A stretch of 64,000 nt of DNA from positions 1 to 64,000 of the forward strand of contig CAJAHH010000065.1 in the NCBI GenBank assembly GCA_903939515.1, read 5' to 3'. Shown here one piece after another: positions 63,921 to 64,000 of this stretch. The notes under the pieces are model-generated. The model searched no databases, was not told where the DNA came from, and saw nothing but the letters and a program-made list of their open reading frames with translations. Both the position numbers and the translations under genes were made by a program. The DNA is from an uncultured Verrucomicrobiota bacterium. GTDB taxonomy: Bacteria; Verrucomicrobiota; Verrucomicrobiia; Limisphaerales; UBA9464. Position 1 is the stretch's first letter, and every line of letters starts with the position of its first letter.

Positions 63921-64000
63921 TCGGCGCTAAGGGGTCACTAACGGGTGAGCCTTTTTCTTTTGGGATGATCCGATGCAGAGCAACATCCGCCGTCCCAGCC

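Overview
The window looks like a chromosomal segment of a GC-rich Verrucomicrobiota bacterium (PVC group; family unresolved). The signs are PEP-CTERM proteins, pseudopilins with the Phe-Thr-Leu-Ile-Glu-Leu-Leu N-terminus, Lamin-tail/Ig-like exported proteins, a PSD1-type (DUF1549/DUF1553, cytochrome-like) gene paired with a DUF1501 gene, ExbB/ExbD with a TonB-dependent barrel, a CehA/McbA-type PHP protein and many glycine/threonine-rich exported proteins. No rRNA, CRISPR array or intact prophage was seen. Two tRNA genes are present, Asp-GTC and Arg-CCG.

Layout. 1-730: an array of 22-bp dyad repeats abutting a broken PEP-CTERM gene. 800-6000: a small basic protein, a GT4 glycosyltransferase, a DUF962/Mpo1-like membrane protein, and a divergent class III aminotransferase / phosphatidylserine decarboxylase pair whose start codons overlap. 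6000-13100: an LTD/Ig exported protein, a pseudopilin, an eight-motif multiheme cytochrome c and a PA14-like exported protein. 13300-15730: a phosphonate-associated (HpnZ-type) dehydrogenase with a DUF5690 transporter. 16000-22090: a 2026-residue exported protein with an A-B-Ig-Ig-A'-B' architecture. 22400-27970: a PlcP-like metallophosphoesterase, a methyltransferase, a BtaA-like protein, a GNAT-like protein, an alkaline phosphatase remnant and a PEP-CTERM protein. 28150-33800: an AraC regulator, a BamE-like lipoprotein, ExbB, ExbD and a TonB-anchor/TonB-receptor fusion. 33900-40400: a PHP metallohydrolase, a pseudopilin, tandem thymidylate-kinase-like genes and a WPF-repeat exported protein. 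41000-42600: hipBA. 42750-46003: tRNA-Asp, a hydrolase, a methyltransferase, a GNAT protein, a zinc-ribbon protein and tRNA-Arg. 46007-55189 (minus): a seven-gene fructan/fructose operon. 55502-62953 (minus): a PSD1/DUF1501/histidine kinase/response regulator operon. 63414-63920: a transposase remnant.

Three systems stand out. First, an ExbB-ExbD operon ends in one 1031-residue protein. It starts with a TonB-like membrane anchor (SxxxH at residues 17-21) and Pro/Lys-rich linker and runs directly into a receptor plug and a beta-barrel ending in Phe, so energy transducer and receptor appear covalently joined. Second, a two-component system has discoidin-like sensor domains that resemble the domain inside the neighbouring PSD1-type protein. 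A NarL-type TACCCAT-N4-ATGGGTA palindrome lies upstream of that operon and upstream of the fructan operon, suggesting one small regulon. Third, several genes point to phosphorus scavenging and phosphorus-free lipids (PlcP-like, BtaA-like, HpnZ-like, an alkaline phosphatase remnant), with PhoB-like 11-bp direct repeats upstream of two exported-protein genes. Functions are inferred from remembered family patterns; no database search was run.
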